This document shows, piece by piece, positions 52,494 through 61,033 of a stretch of 64,000 nt of DNA. The position numbers and the translations under genes are program-made. Positions within the stretch are counted from its first letter, which is position 1. Each line of letters starts with the position of its first letter. Under the pieces are notes generated by a model, which was given only the letters and a program-made list of their open reading frames with translations, ran no database searches and had not been told where the DNA came from. Source of the stretch: CAYOWK01 sp964407665 (lineage in GTDB: Bacteria > Pseudomonadota > Alphaproteobacteria > Caulobacterales > Hyphomonadaceae); contig CAYOWK010000018.1 of assembly GCA_964407665.1 (NCBI GenBank), forward strand, positions 4,473 through 68,472, written 5' to 3'.

Positions 52494-52729
52494 AACAATG
52501 TACCTCCCCAAGTGGAGCCTTTGGCGGCTCCTTCTTTGATGAAGGCACTTTTGTCGCGGTCGGACGCAAGGTCAATCGAGCGACGGCAAGTTTTCCAGTA
52601 CGGTAACATGTTGACGTAACGGCATTGTTGCCATTGCGCATCACTTCCGCCGACTTTTGCCCAATAATTCGCCTCTCTTGCGACTTACGCGCAGATAGGG
52701 GGGCAAGATTTGACCTGCAGCAAACGAAT

Positions 52730-52752
52730 CGGGCGGCCTTTTGGGCCGCCCG
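52730..52752 (-). terminator. Hairpin after TonB receptor 2
   Basis: A 9-bp stem CGGGCGGCC / GGCCGCCCG with a 5-nt loop, 27 bp after the stop of the second receptor gene. The T run is better on the plus strand (TTTTTT at about 52757), so it may work in both directions. It separates the two receptor genes. Confidence 0.6.
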
Positions 52753-52779
52753 AGCGTTTTTTGGTCAGGATTGCGACAA

Positions 52780-55700
52780 TCAGAACGTCTTGGTGATTCC
52801 AAGTTCGAGCGTCCTGCCCCGCGGGTTGCCGTATCCCGGATAATATCCCGTCCGGGTGTCCGACGGACCGCCCGCGTTCGTGTGCTGCGCCTCCATCGGG
52901 GCCTCGTCCGTAAGGTTGAGAACCGAGAACCTCAGCTGCAGCCCATCGTCGAACGGCGCTTCGAAGATGTAGTTGAAGTCGAGATCGGCGTAGCTCTCGC
53001 CCCGGGTGCCATAGGTGGGGTAGGTCAGGGCGCCGGTGACTGGATCGATGCCGGTCGGCGTGGTTCTGCCGAGGTCGTCTTCGAAGCCGGCGATGTAGTT
53101 GGCCCGGAGAACGAACCGGTGGGCGTCGATGTTGTAGCCCAGCGTGAAGTTGCCGCGCCAGTCAGGCATGATGGTGCCGCCGCGCCCCAGGTTTGCGGAT
53201 CCGAGGCCGTCAAAGCTCGGCAGGTAGTTGTCGAGCACGCCCGGGATTCCGTAGCCCTTGATCTTGTAGACAAGGACCTGAGTAGCCGCGAGACGTGCAA
53301 ACAGATCGCCGGGACCGACGGGCAGGCGATAATCCACGGCATAGTCGACGCCGTTGGTGACGTAGCCGCCAGTGTTCAGTGTATACTGGTCGAGGTTCAA
53401 CAACTGGGCTGCGGTCGTCGTGCCGGTAGTGCAGGCCCCGCCTTCGAACCTCGCGAGCGAGATGTAGCGCGAAGAGCAATCCGCTGCACGGTTGGCGGCC
53501 GGGCTGGCAGTCCCGAAGATTCCAGCCAGGGCCTGAGTCGTCGGTGTGGTCCCGATTTCGCCGATGACGCTGATTTCCCAGAAGTCGGCGCTGACGCGCA
53601 GGTCGCCGCCGAACACTTCCGGCGTGTAGATCACACCCAGGTTGAGCGAGGCGTCGTCCTCGGGCGAGATGCCCGAAACGGTGCGGACCGTGGTGGGAAT
53701 GGTCCGGAACAGCGAGCCTGTGTAGACGCCGCCTTGCTCCACCCGGCTCGGATCAAGATCCTGCGGGGGCGCAGCAAAGTTCGTCGAATACGAGGCGCGC
53801 AGCGACAGCTCCGGCAGGACGTCGTATTTGCCGGCAACCTTGTAGATCGTGCCATCAGCTGTCCCGAAGTCCTCGTGGCGCAGCGCCAGCTGGAAGTTCA
53901 GATTGTCCAGAACCGGAATCTGGACTTCTCCAAAGAAGGAGATGGTCTGCTGGTCAAACTTGGTGGCGCGAAGCGGGCCGAGGCCTGATCCGAAGAACGG
54001 ACCCAGATCGCCGTTGCACTCCTGTTGTCCGGGCGCTGTTGCGGCCAGACCGGGGTTGCCCCAGGGGCATTCCAGTTGGCCGATTGCAACTTCGTCTTCA
54101 TCGCCCAGCGGCAGCGTCCGCTCTTCCGTTTGCCGCCACTGCGAGCCGAGCGCCCAGCCGATTTGACCGCCCGGCAGCTCGAGCCAGGGCAGTTCGCCCG
54201 TGAACGTGGCGTCGAACGTCAGCGCGGTGTTGGTCGTCTCAAGCGCGCGATCGTGCGTGATCCAGTCCAGCAGGCCGACCGAGTTCATGTAGCTGGTGTT
54301 GGTCAGGCCCGACCGGATCGCGTTCGGATTGCCCGCGTTGAACTCGGGGTTGGCCACTCCATTCACGAAGCTCGAGGCGAACGACGACGAGAACGGGTTG
54401 AAGTATTCGCAACCGTTCGTGCCGGGCGCCGTGTCGGACTGGATGCCGGTGGTCTGGTCGTACCGGGCGGCCGAGCTGTAGTCCGTGGCGACGCGGTCGA
54501 TGGCGCCGCAGTTCGGGCCGCCATATCCGGCCAGCGCGTTCTGAAGGCGTGAAACGATCCAGTCAGGGCGGGTCGCTTCGTTCGTGTACTGGTTGTACGT
54601 CGCCGAGTAGTCGAACGTCGTGCCTTCCGGCAGGAAACGGCCGATCAGACCATCTTCGCTGAATTCGCCGGACAACGACATCGAGCCGCCAAAGCGTTCG
54701 CGCTGCTGTTTCTCTTGGCGGTGATTGTCTTCGTAGAGGGGGTGGCCGCCGAACATCAGCGGACGCCATTGATAGCCGTACTGCGTGTAGAGGTCGGTGC
54801 GGCTGGCGGTGGCTCCCGCTCCGATACCCGTGCCGAGCGCAGCCGTGGAGGATCTCGGGTTACGGTTGTAGAAGTCGACCGCAAACGGGTTGAGGAAGGT
54901 GCTTCCCGTGGCTACGCCCGCAGCGTTGTAAGTCGCCTGCGAATACGGGATGCGGTAGAGACCCCAGCCCAGGTTCTGGAACGAACGAATGCCTTCCTGG
55001 GCGCGCTTGCCGCCGTTCGGGATCGAGGCGCCGGTCTTGATGTTGGGGTTCTCGGTCTTGGCGTAGGCGAGCTCCGCGTGGAACTCCATCGTGTCGGAGA
55101 AGTCGGCGTTGTACTCGAAGTACCCGCGCGTGTAGATTTCTTCATCGATCAGGTTGAAGTACGGGGCCAGCGGCACGGCGCAGTCGTTCGCGATGAACGA
55201 GCTGATGGCCGGGTTCAGGCTGCCCGACAGTTTGCCGCCGATGGCCTCGCAGCTGGCCTGATCATAGTCGTGGACCTGCTGGAACAGGGTATTGCGGTAG
55301 ACGCTGGGGTTGGTCGCGACCGTTGTCCAGCCGGCAGGTTGTTCGGCATAGGGCAGCGAGGAGAAGTCCCGATCAGACATCCCGAGCTCGTGGCGCTTGC
55401 CGTAGGAGGCCGCGACCATGACGTTTGAGCTGTCGCCGCTGAGGCCCCAGAGCGCCTCGATGTTTTCTTCGCCATCAGACCCGTCATAAACGCGCTTTTC
55501 GGCGCTGATCTCGAAGCCTTCGAAGTTCTTGCGCGTGATGTAGTTGATCACGCCGCCAACGGCGCCTGCGCCATAGGTCACCGACGCGCCGTCCTTCAGG
55601 ACATCCACGCGGCCGACCGCCATCATGGGCAGCGTGTTGATGTCGGCGACATCGCTCGACGCGAACCGGCGGCCGTTCAGCAGGACCATGGTGCGGTTGG

Positions 55701-56112
55701 CGCCTAGGCCGCGGAGGTTGACCGTGGCGAGACCGGCGCTGGCGCCGGCGATCTGCGAATCGGCCTCGCCTGCAGCTTCCGAGGCAATCGACAGCGAACG
55801 CAGGAACTCGGCCGCCGTCGGCGCGCCCTGCTCCTGGAGGGCTTCAAGGTCGAAGACTTCGACGGGGGAGGGAGCGTCTTCGGATTCGCCGCCAACCAGC
55901 GAGCCGGTGACGACAATGCGCTCGGCTGCCCCGATCGGCGCCGGAGCGACTGCGGCAGGCGCACCCACAACCTGCTCGGCCGGAGCGGTTGCTTCCTGCG
56001 GCCCAGCCGTCTGAACAACATCAAGGGCCTGCTGGGCCCATGCCGGCATGGCGAATGCGGCCAAACCTGCAGCGATCGCAACGCCAGAGGCGCCGCGGAG
56101 TGTGTAGTTCAT
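52780..56112 (-). CDS. TonB-dependent outer-membrane receptor 2
   Basis: 1110 residues. Signal peptide (GVAIAAGLAAFAMPAWAQ), Ala/Pro-rich stretch, ERIVVTGSLVGG, plug (LNGRRFASSDVADI, VDVLKDGASVTYGAGAVGGVINYIT) and barrel ending in RGRTLELGITKTF. The leader peptide, ribosome binding site and plug start closely resemble receptor 1, so the two arose by duplication; the barrels and loops have diverged. The ligand is unknown. The upstream 500-bp gap should hold its promoter. Confidence 0.92.
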   Translation of the reverse strand: MNYTLRGASGVAIAAGLAAFAMPAWAQQALDVVQTAGPQEATAPAEQVVGAPAAVAPAPIGAAERIVVTGSLVGGESEDAPSPVEVFDLEALQEQGAPTAAEFLRSLSIASEAAGEADSQIAGASAGLATVNLRGLGANRTMVLLNGRRFASSDVADINTLPMMAVGRVDVLKDGASVTYGAGAVGGVINYITRKNFEGFEISAEKRVYDGSDGEENIEALWGLSGDSSNVMVAASYGKRHELGMSDRDFSSLPYAEQPAGWTTVATNPSVYRNTLFQQVHDYDQASCEAIGGKLSGSLNPAISSFIANDCAVPLAPYFNLIDEEIYTRGYFEYNADFSDTMEFHAELAYAKTENPNIKTGASIPNGGKRAQEGIRSFQNLGWGLYRIPYSQATYNAAGVATGSTFLNPFAVDFYNRNPRSSTAALGTGIGAGATASRTDLYTQYGYQWRPLMFGGHPLYEDNHRQEKQQRERFGGSMSLSGEFSEDGLIGRFLPEGTTFDYSATYNQYTNEATRPDWIVSRLQNALAGYGGPNCGAIDRVATDYSSAARYDQTTGIQSDTAPGTNGCEYFNPFSSSFASSFVNGVANPEFNAGNPNAIRSGLTNTSYMNSVGLLDWITHDRALETTNTALTFDATFTGELPWLELPGGQIGWALGSQWRQTEERTLPLGDEDEVAIGQLECPWGNPGLAATAPGQQECNGDLGPFFGSGLGPLRATKFDQQTISFFGEVQIPVLDNLNFQLALRHEDFGTADGTIYKVAGKYDVLPELSLRASYSTNFAAPPQDLDPSRVEQGGVYTGSLFRTIPTTVRTVSGISPEDDASLNLGVIYTPEVFGGDLRVSADFWEISVIGEIGTTPTTQALAGIFGTASPAANRAADCSSRYISLARFEGGACTTGTTTAAQLLNLDQYTLNTGGYVTNGVDYAVDYRLPVGPGDLFARLAATQVLVYKIKGYGIPGVLDNYLPSFDGLGSANLGRGGTIMPDWRGNFTLGYNIDAHRFVLRANYIAGFEDDLGRTTPTGIDPVTGALTYPTYGTRGESYADLDFNYIFEAPFDDGLQLRFSVLNLTDEAPMEAQHTNAGGPSDTRTGYYPGYGNPRGRTLELGITKTF

Positions 56113-56613
56113 GACAATGACCTCCCTACGAGCCGTTTTGACTCTCTGACCAGAATACGTGCGCGTCGGCCTAACTTAACGTCAATAAGTGTATGTCCCG
56201 TTTTGATCCAAGTCCGCGACGTTAGTTGCTAGGTGTTGCGATTGGATCACGCGACGGTAGGCCGCTCCGAATCTCAGAGAACGGGCGGACGATCTCTCCG
56301 GCAGGTTAACATTCCGTAGCGGTATGTTTCCTAACGGAAAGGGCGGATCCCATGCGCCGGAATTCGATATGAGTTTGGGATGTTTGGGCCGGTCGGCGAC
56401 CGTCAGGCTGCGGCTACGTCGGCGTCTTCAAGAGAGCCCCGCGCTAGGCTGCCGGGGTGTCTGGCCGCCCGGGTTAAGGGCACATCCGCCCCCTAACAGA
56501 CGAAGAGCGCGCCGGGCGGGCGATGGCGTAGCGATTTCAGAGCATTAGCATTGTCGCTTGCGCGCCGCCGAAATCTCGCTAGGACTGCCCCCGTCCTGAC
56601 CCACACCCTGTAC
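56113..56613. other. Intergenic region upstream of TonB receptor 2
   Basis: 500 bp up to the tRNA gene. It has a TTAACGTCAATAAGTG-type AT-richer part near 56177-56200, suited to the receptor promoter, and a GTTAACATT element near 56307. A frame at 56324-56548 is Arg-rich without family character, so not called. Confidence 0.4.
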
Positions 56614-56703
56614 GGAGAGGTGGCCGAGCGGTCGAAGGCGCGCCCCTGCTAAGGGCGTATAGGGGTAACTCTATCGTGGGTTCGAATCCCATCCTCTCCG
56701 CCA
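56614..56703 (+). tRNA. tRNA-Ser(GCU)
   Basis: 90 nt with encoded CCA end. Acceptor stem GGAGAGG / CCTCTCC, anticodon loop CTGCTAA with anticodon GCT at 56648-56650, a long variable arm as in class II tRNA, and T-loop GGTTCGAATCC. The gene is intact, and its 3' part is the likely integration site of the element to the right. Confidence 0.95.
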
Positions 56704-56856
56704 GAAACCCCCGGAAACACGGCGCTTTTTGATGGTCGGCAGGGCGGCTAAGGCCTCCCCGGGGTGGCGTTTCGTGACGCCTCGACCCGCAACGAGACGG
56801 GAACAAACACCCAAATCGGTTGGAGTCGTGTTGGAGGATGTTCCGGTGCTGTTCCG

Positions 56857-57669
56857 CTACTCGTCGTCGATATCGACGATGCTATGGACGTGGGCGACGC
56901 TGTACGTGATGGGGCGCCCGTCCCGGAAATCAGCAATGACGTCGACCAGGAACGCTTTCTTGAAAACGTTATCGTCCGCCTCGTTGATCTCGTGCTTGAT
57001 CTGGGCCTCGGCCATCTCGGAGGCGTAGACAAGCGAGACGCTCCGCCCCGCGGCGATCGCGTCAATCCGCACTCGCTCGCCGGAGCGTTTTCCAATCGAC
57101 GCCTTGCCAGTGTCAGAGCGGGTAAATGTCATCACGACACGCTTGAACGGTGCCGCCGTGGTCTCTGTAATCTGCGCGCGTCGGGCCTCGACGTTCCTGC
57201 GTATAGAGCGCGCCTGGCGAGTATCGAACTTGAAGGTAGCCAGCACCTTGGTCTCGGAATTCTCCACCATCAGGGCAGACGCCTCGAGGCTGGAGCCAGG
57301 CTCGTTGGCGATAGCGGCGACTTGGTCGAGGTAGTTTCTGAGCTGCGGCTCCGTGCTCCTGTCATCGGCGGTCGGCGGCTGGAGATACCCCGTCAGGACC
57401 GCCCCGTAGTTCCGCACGAAATCGGCAAGCTCATTCGCATTCTGCATGAGTGTCGGTAGCGCCCCCATCACGACGGGAATCACTAGCGCTTCGACGCTGC
57501 CGGATCGCACTTCTTTGACAAAGAGCCTGGCGTAGGGCTCGGTTTCAGGGTGCTGCAAACGAGCGTTGCGCTCGTATTCGGAAGCTAGAGCAGTAAACGC
57601 ACCGACAAAGTCGCCCAGCTCGATAGGCGCCTTTGTGTTCAGCTTCAGTCGAATAAATGGTTCCCCCAT
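56857..57669 (-). CDS. Uncharacterised cargo protein between tRNA and integrase
   Basis: 270 residues, no membrane segments or signal peptide, not recognised. The N-terminal half is alpha/beta (IELGDFVGAFTALASEYERNA, then LFVKEVRSGSVEALVIP and a helical LPTLMQNANELADFVRNYG). A middle beta part (TKVLATFKFDTRQARS) and a C-terminal beta-rich segment (FLVDVIADFRDGRPITYSVAHVHSI) follow. It sits at the extreme end of the element, where accessory cargo often lies. Codon choice appears less GC-biased than in neighbours. Starts ATG 57669, 32 bp after the integrase stop. Confidence 0.7.
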   Translation of the reverse strand: MGEPFIRLKLNTKAPIELGDFVGAFTALASEYERNARLQHPETEPYARLFVKEVRSGSVEALVIPVVMGALPTLMQNANELADFVRNYGAVLTGYLQPPTADDRSTEPQLRNYLDQVAAIANEPGSSLEASALMVENSETKVLATFKFDTRQARSIRRNVEARRAQITETTAAPFKRVVMTFTRSDTGKASIGKRSGERVRIDAIAAGRSVSLVYASEMAEAQIKHEINEADDNVFKKAFLVDVIADFRDGRPITYSVAHVHSIVDIDDE

Positions 57670-57701
57670 ACATCGGGGCCTAACTCAAGATGACGCCGCT
57701 G

Positions 57702-58793
57702 TCATCCTCGCGCCACGGCAGCCCAGCTCTGCGGGTGAGCTTCAGTCGCCGGCAAATCCATCCCCTCCCGGAAGTCCCAGCCCAGCGCGATCGCGTCCTC
57801 GCCGACCTTCCGGGGGACGGTGTGGGTGTAGCGCTCCATGGCCGAGGCCGTCCGCCAGCCGCCGAGCTCGCGCAGGCGCAGCTGGTCCTTCGTCTGGACG
57901 TGGAACCAGGTCGCCCAGCTGTGGCGGGTCATGTGCGGGTTGAAGACCGGAACCCCGGCCCGGGCGGCAGCGCTACGGAGGAAGGTCAGGGAGCGGCCCT
58001 CGTTGGCAGTCTTCGGAGCGTACTCCTGCCCGCCGGGCTTGCGGAAGACGGCACCCGGCTTCCCGACGTTCGGCAGGCGGGAGAGGGCGGCCACGCACCG
58101 CTGGGGCAGCAGGACGGTCCGCTCGTGGCCGTTCTTCGGGTCGCGGATAACGGCCGTGCCGTACTCGATCGACAGGTCGTGCGTCTGGAGGGTGAAGGCC
58201 TCGTCGGCCCGGCATCCGGTCCCGAACAGGAACTCCGCCATGGCCGGCGCCCACGGATCCCGGTAGCGGCCGGCGGCGCACTGCTTGACGATCGCGTCGG
58301 CCTGGGCGGGCGTGCACCAGCGGGTCGTCTTTCTCGACGCCTCGGGCCGCTCCAGATCCAGCCGCACCTTCGAATGGTTCAGGACGGCGATGATCGGGCC
58401 GTGCCACTGGCGGCGCAGGGTGGGGGCTTTGACGTTTGGGTAGGCCTTGCGTCCCTCGGCGTCGATCAGGGCCTGGGTGATGCTGGTCACCGGGACAGGG
58501 CCTATCGCCTGCGTGATCCTGTCGAGGTAGCGCCTGGACTTGCCGGCGTTGTAGTAGGCGATGACGAGATCACTGAAAGGCTGGGGCGCCTCACCGTTCG
58601 TGATGTTGCCCCGCTGGAGGGCGCTCGCGACCTGGATGAGGATTCCTTCAGCTTCGCCTCTGTCAGAAGTGCCAGTGCTTTTCTGGTTGACGCGCAGGTT
58701 GCGGCGCTTCCCGTCGCGCCAGACAGGTACCGTTCCAATGATAAGCCAGTTGGATGACCGGCCGTCGTCCCTGCGCCAGAGCCGGAGCGACAT
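57702..58793 (-). CDS. int: Tyrosine-family site-specific integrase
   Basis: 363 residues. Catalytic residues of the lambda-integrase family are visible: Arg in GTGCRADEAF, His-x-x-Arg in HMTRHSWATW, and the nucleophile Tyr in SAMERYTHTVP. It should join the element into the tRNA-Ser gene and, with an excisionase, remove it. Its gene points to the tRNA, with one cargo gene between. The start ATG 58793 lies inside the frame of the HTH gene at 58502-59008. Confidence 0.93.
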   Translation of the reverse strand: MSLRLWRRDDGRSSNWLIIGTVPVWRDGKRRNLRVNQKSTGTSDRGEAEGILIQVASALQRGNITNGEAPQPFSDLVIAYYNAGKSRRYLDRITQAIGPVPVTSITQALIDAEGRKAYPNVKAPTLRRQWHGPIIAVLNHSKVRLDLERPEASRKTTRWCTPAQADAIVKQCAAGRYRDPWAPAMAEFLFGTGCRADEAFTLQTHDLSIEYGTAVIRDPKNGHERTVLLPQRCVAALSRLPNVGKPGAVFRKPGGQEYAPKTANEGRSLTFLRSAAARAGVPVFNPHMTRHSWATWFHVQTKDQLRLRELGGWRTASAMERYTHTVPRKVGEDAIALGWDFREGMDLPATEAHPQSWAAVARG

Positions 58794-59008
58794 GTCAAAA
58801 ACTCCCTCAATGCCCTGACCGACCGCTCCGGCAGTTTGGGCGTGCGTCCCAGCTTCACGACGTCCAGACCGTGCTTGCGCACCTGGTCACGGACCCACCG
58901 CTCCGGACGCGATACGTCAGACGCCGTCACCTGCAAGGCCTCGGCGGCCTCGGCGAGCGTGTATAGGCGGTCGCCGACGATGGACTTACTCACTGGATTC
59001 TCCGTCAT
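58502..59008 (-). CDS. HTH (excisionase-like) protein with long integrase overlap
   Basis: The first 70 or so residues look like an excisionase/AlpA-type DNA-binding domain: RLYTLAEAAEALQVT, then WVRDQVRKHGLDVVKLGRTPKLPERSVRALREFL. After that the frame enters the integrase gene and continues for 97 residues of Ser/Thr/Arg-rich sequence without family character. So either the natural stop was lost or the product ends with an overlapping tail. The start overlaps the stop of the preceding gene (ATGA). Excisionase function is by position and fold. Confidence 0.65.
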   Translation of the reverse strand: MTENPVSKSIVGDRLYTLAEAAEALQVTASDVSRPERWVRDQVRKHGLDVVKLGRTPKLPERSVRALREFLTCRSGSGAGTTAGHPTGLSLERYLSGATGSAATCASTRKALALLTEAKLKESSSRSRAPSSGATSRTVRRPSLSVISSSPTTTPASPGATSTGSRRR

Positions 59009-59298
59009 CCGGGCGGACCTCCCAGCGTGTCCTCGGCATCCCGCAGCACGCGGTTCCGGAGCAGGGTGAAGGCCGCATAGGCTTCGCGGGGCGCGTCCCG
59101 GTACTCCGCCTGGTCGTCGCCAACGGACGAGCGGGTCTCGATCTCGTCCTGGATGAAGGTCCGCAGGGTTCGGAGCGCCCAGAAGATGTCGTCGCCCGTA
59201 GTTATGGGGTGGCCGACAAACGGCTCAACCCCGGCGGCATTTTCCAGCCGCCGGAGACTGGCCGAGAGTTCGCGGATGAACTGCTCGACGTGACTCAT
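59005..59298 (-). CDS. Small hypothetical protein of the element
   Basis: 97 residues, predicted mostly helical: EQFIRELSASLRRLENAA, then DDIFWALRTLRTFIQDEI and AYAAFTLLRNRVLRDAED. Not recognised. The start overlaps the stop of the 250-residue protein gene and its stop overlaps the HTH gene start, both by 4 bp, so it belongs to the same operon. Confidence 0.65.
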   Translation of the reverse strand: MSHVEQFIRELSASLRRLENAAGVEPFVGHPITTGDDIFWALRTLRTFIQDEIETRSSVGDDQAEYRDAPREAYAAFTLLRNRVLRDAEDTLGGPPG

Positions 59299-60047
59299 CC
59301 CCGGGCCGCCTTCGGAGGCCGGCGGCGTTTGGTTTCTGACCCGCCGCCGACCGGCCAGACGTCAGCCGCGGTCGCCAGCCTGAAGCGGCCATTGTTACCG
59401 TTGCGCTCCGGCCGCCACTCGCCGATGCCAACTGCGAAGCCGGCAACCTTGAAGATGTCGAGGAGCTGCTCGGCGCTGATGAAGCCCGCGTTGAAGGTGA
59501 CGGGGACCTCGACGGCCCACGGCCAGTATTGCGCGCGGTAGCGGATGTCTGCGGTCTTGCCGGATATCCGCACCATGTCCTCGCGGATCTGCGGCGGCGG
59601 TCCGAAGATCTCGGTCAGCTCCATCGACGAGACCGCGCCCTCGAATGCGCCGTCCAGATCGCTGTGCTCACCCGTCACCATGAACGCCTGACGTGCCTCG
59701 GTCATGGCCATCCCGGCGGAGGTACAGGCGCGCACGGCGGCGGCCTTGAAGGCGATCACCGGGAAGCCGTCACGCTCGCCCGACATGCGGTAGCGGGCAT
59801 CCTCGGAGATCGCCTGCGGGTCCTTCGCCTCCTGGGCCTTCTTCGCCTTCTTCATGTGGGACTCGAGGATCATCCGCTTGGCCTTCTCGGAGAACCGCGA
59901 GACGATCAGCGGGGAGTCGCCGATCAGCCGGACGTTCATCGTGACCAGGTCGATCGGCCGGAGTTCGATCCCCGCCGCGACCTTCATCTTCTCTTTCGTT
60001 GCGCCTTCGCCGCGCTTGCGCGCCGCCGTCATCGTGCCGTCCGCCAT
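59295..60047 (-). CDS. Conserved phage-type protein, unknown function
   Basis: 250 residues. Contains LIGDSPLIVSRFSEKAKRMI, a Lys-rich helix, DGFPVIAFKAAAVRACTS, and near the end FNAGFISAEQLLDIFKVAGFAVGIGEW with RNGNNGRF. I recognise this as a pattern seen in phage genomes but with no function I can name. It has its own GGAGG ribosome binding site just after the pentanucleotide array, so translation restarts there. The C-terminal tail is basic (KRRRPPKAARG), which may fit nucleic acid binding. Confidence 0.75.
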   Translation of the reverse strand: MADGTMTAARKRGEGATKEKMKVAAGIELRPIDLVTMNVRLIGDSPLIVSRFSEKAKRMILESHMKKAKKAQEAKDPQAISEDARYRMSGERDGFPVIAFKAAAVRACTSAGMAMTEARQAFMVTGEHSDLDGAFEGAVSSMELTEIFGPPPQIREDMVRISGKTADIRYRAQYWPWAVEVPVTFNAGFISAEQLLDIFKVAGFAVGIGEWRPERNGNNGRFRLATAADVWPVGGGSETKRRRPPKAARG

Positions 60048-60117
60048 GGTTGCCTCCGTTGGCGTTTCGATCCGTTGGCCCCGGGATTGGGGTTCCGGTG
60101 GTTAGTTCAGTGGTCGG

Positions 60118-60530
60118 TCGCCCGACCTTGCTCAGCCTCGCGGCTCCCTGCCGCGCCTCGCGTTGCCCGCCGTGACCGGACTTGCCGGGACAGGACATGC
60201 CACGCCTCGCCCGCCGTGCCGCACCGAACCCTGCCTAGCGAGGGCTTGCCGCTCCGCGCCCGCCTTGCGACGACGCGCCCGGACCCACCACGCCTTGCCT
60301 AGCCCGCCTTGCCTGGCCCTTCCGGGCGCAGCCGTGCGTAGCCTGGCGCTGCCCGCCGTACCTCGACGTGCGACGCCAGACCTGGCCTGGCCGTGCCCGC
60401 CGAGCCAGGACGAGACAGGCGAAGCGCCGCCGTGCCTTTCCTGCCCAGCCGTGCGTGGCCTAGCCAGGCGCCGCATTGCCCGCCGTGCCTCGCCTCGCGG
60501 AGCCGAACGTTGCCCGGACGTGCCTAAACC
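60118..60530 (-). repeat. Degenerate pentanucleotide array (GGCNN on minus strand)
   Basis: About 410 bp in which the minus strand reads mostly as 5-nt units with GGC plus two variable bases, for example CAGGC TACGC ACGGC TGCGC near 60345. Phase shifts occur, but the period of five persists across roughly 80 units. Long frames are open in several phases on both strands, and their translations are low-complexity, so it is not a normal gene. It lies within the operon, between the genes at 60587 and 60047. Confidence 0.8.
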
Positions 60531-60586
60531 GCCCCGACATGCTTGGACCCACGTTGCGCGACGTAGACATGCATCGCCCGCCATGG

Positions 60587-61033
60587 TCATTCAGCCGCCT
60601 TCCTGATGGCTCTCCAGATGGAGGCCAGCTCGGACAGCTGCTCGTAGCGGTCGCGGACCCGCTCGAGTTCGGAGAGCGCTCGCGAGACCACCGCCTTGCG
60701 GGTGGTCGGATCGCTGAGCGCATCAATGGTGTTGACGTATCGGCCTTCGACCTCGCCGGGTTCGCGCAGGTTCACGTACGCGCGGAAGGCCGGACGGTCG
60801 GGCGTCGGTTCGAAGGTGACGTTGGCGATCAACTCGCGCGCCTGCCAGAGCCGATACTGGTGGGCCGCCTTGCTGTCGTCCCACTGGAAGTGCCGGTGCA
60901 GCGGCGAGTTCGGGTCCTTCGCCGCGTTCACGACCTGCACCGGCGTCAGGTATCCGCGCTTGGCGTGCAGGCGAGCGAGCTCGGCCTGCATCGGCGCCCG
61001 GGACTGCCGGGTCTGTTTCGTTATCGCTGTCAT
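60587..61033 (-). CDS. Conserved phage-type hypothetical protein
   Basis: 148 residues, soluble. Contains LHAKRGYLTPVQVVNAAKDPNSPLH, then HFQWDDSKAAHQYRLWQARELI and a C-terminal helical part (AVVSRALSELERVRDRYEQL). Patterns like the HFxWDDSxAAxxYRLxQAR element occur in phage proteins of unknown role. The start overlaps the LexA-type HTH gene's stop by 4 bp. It is immediately upstream of the pentanucleotide array in the transcript. Confidence 0.75.
   Translation of the reverse strand: MTAITKQTRQSRAPMQAELARLHAKRGYLTPVQVVNAAKDPNSPLHRHFQWDDSKAAHQYRLWQARELIANVTFEPTPDRPAFRAYVNLREPGEVEGRYVNTIDALSDPTTRKAVVSRALSELERVRDRYEQLSELASIWRAIRKAAE

Noticed and set aside
56579..56806. Open frame containing a GFEPT-like sequence across the tRNA
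   Set aside because: It is the antisense reading of tRNA-Ser; the T-arm read backward gives this well-known false protein.
58760..58830. Programmed -1 frameshift joining HTH and integrase
   Set aside because: The T5 run does not form a full X-XXY-YYZ heptamer in the HTH frame, and the integrase has its own ATG; kept only as a low-level possibility.
60118..60530. CRISPR array
   Set aside because: Units are about 5 nt without conserved repeats of 23-40 nt or spacers, and no cas gene is near.
60132..60590. Open frames through the pentanucleotide array
   Set aside because: Several frames on both strands are open, and the products are low-complexity; a five-base period explains this without coding.
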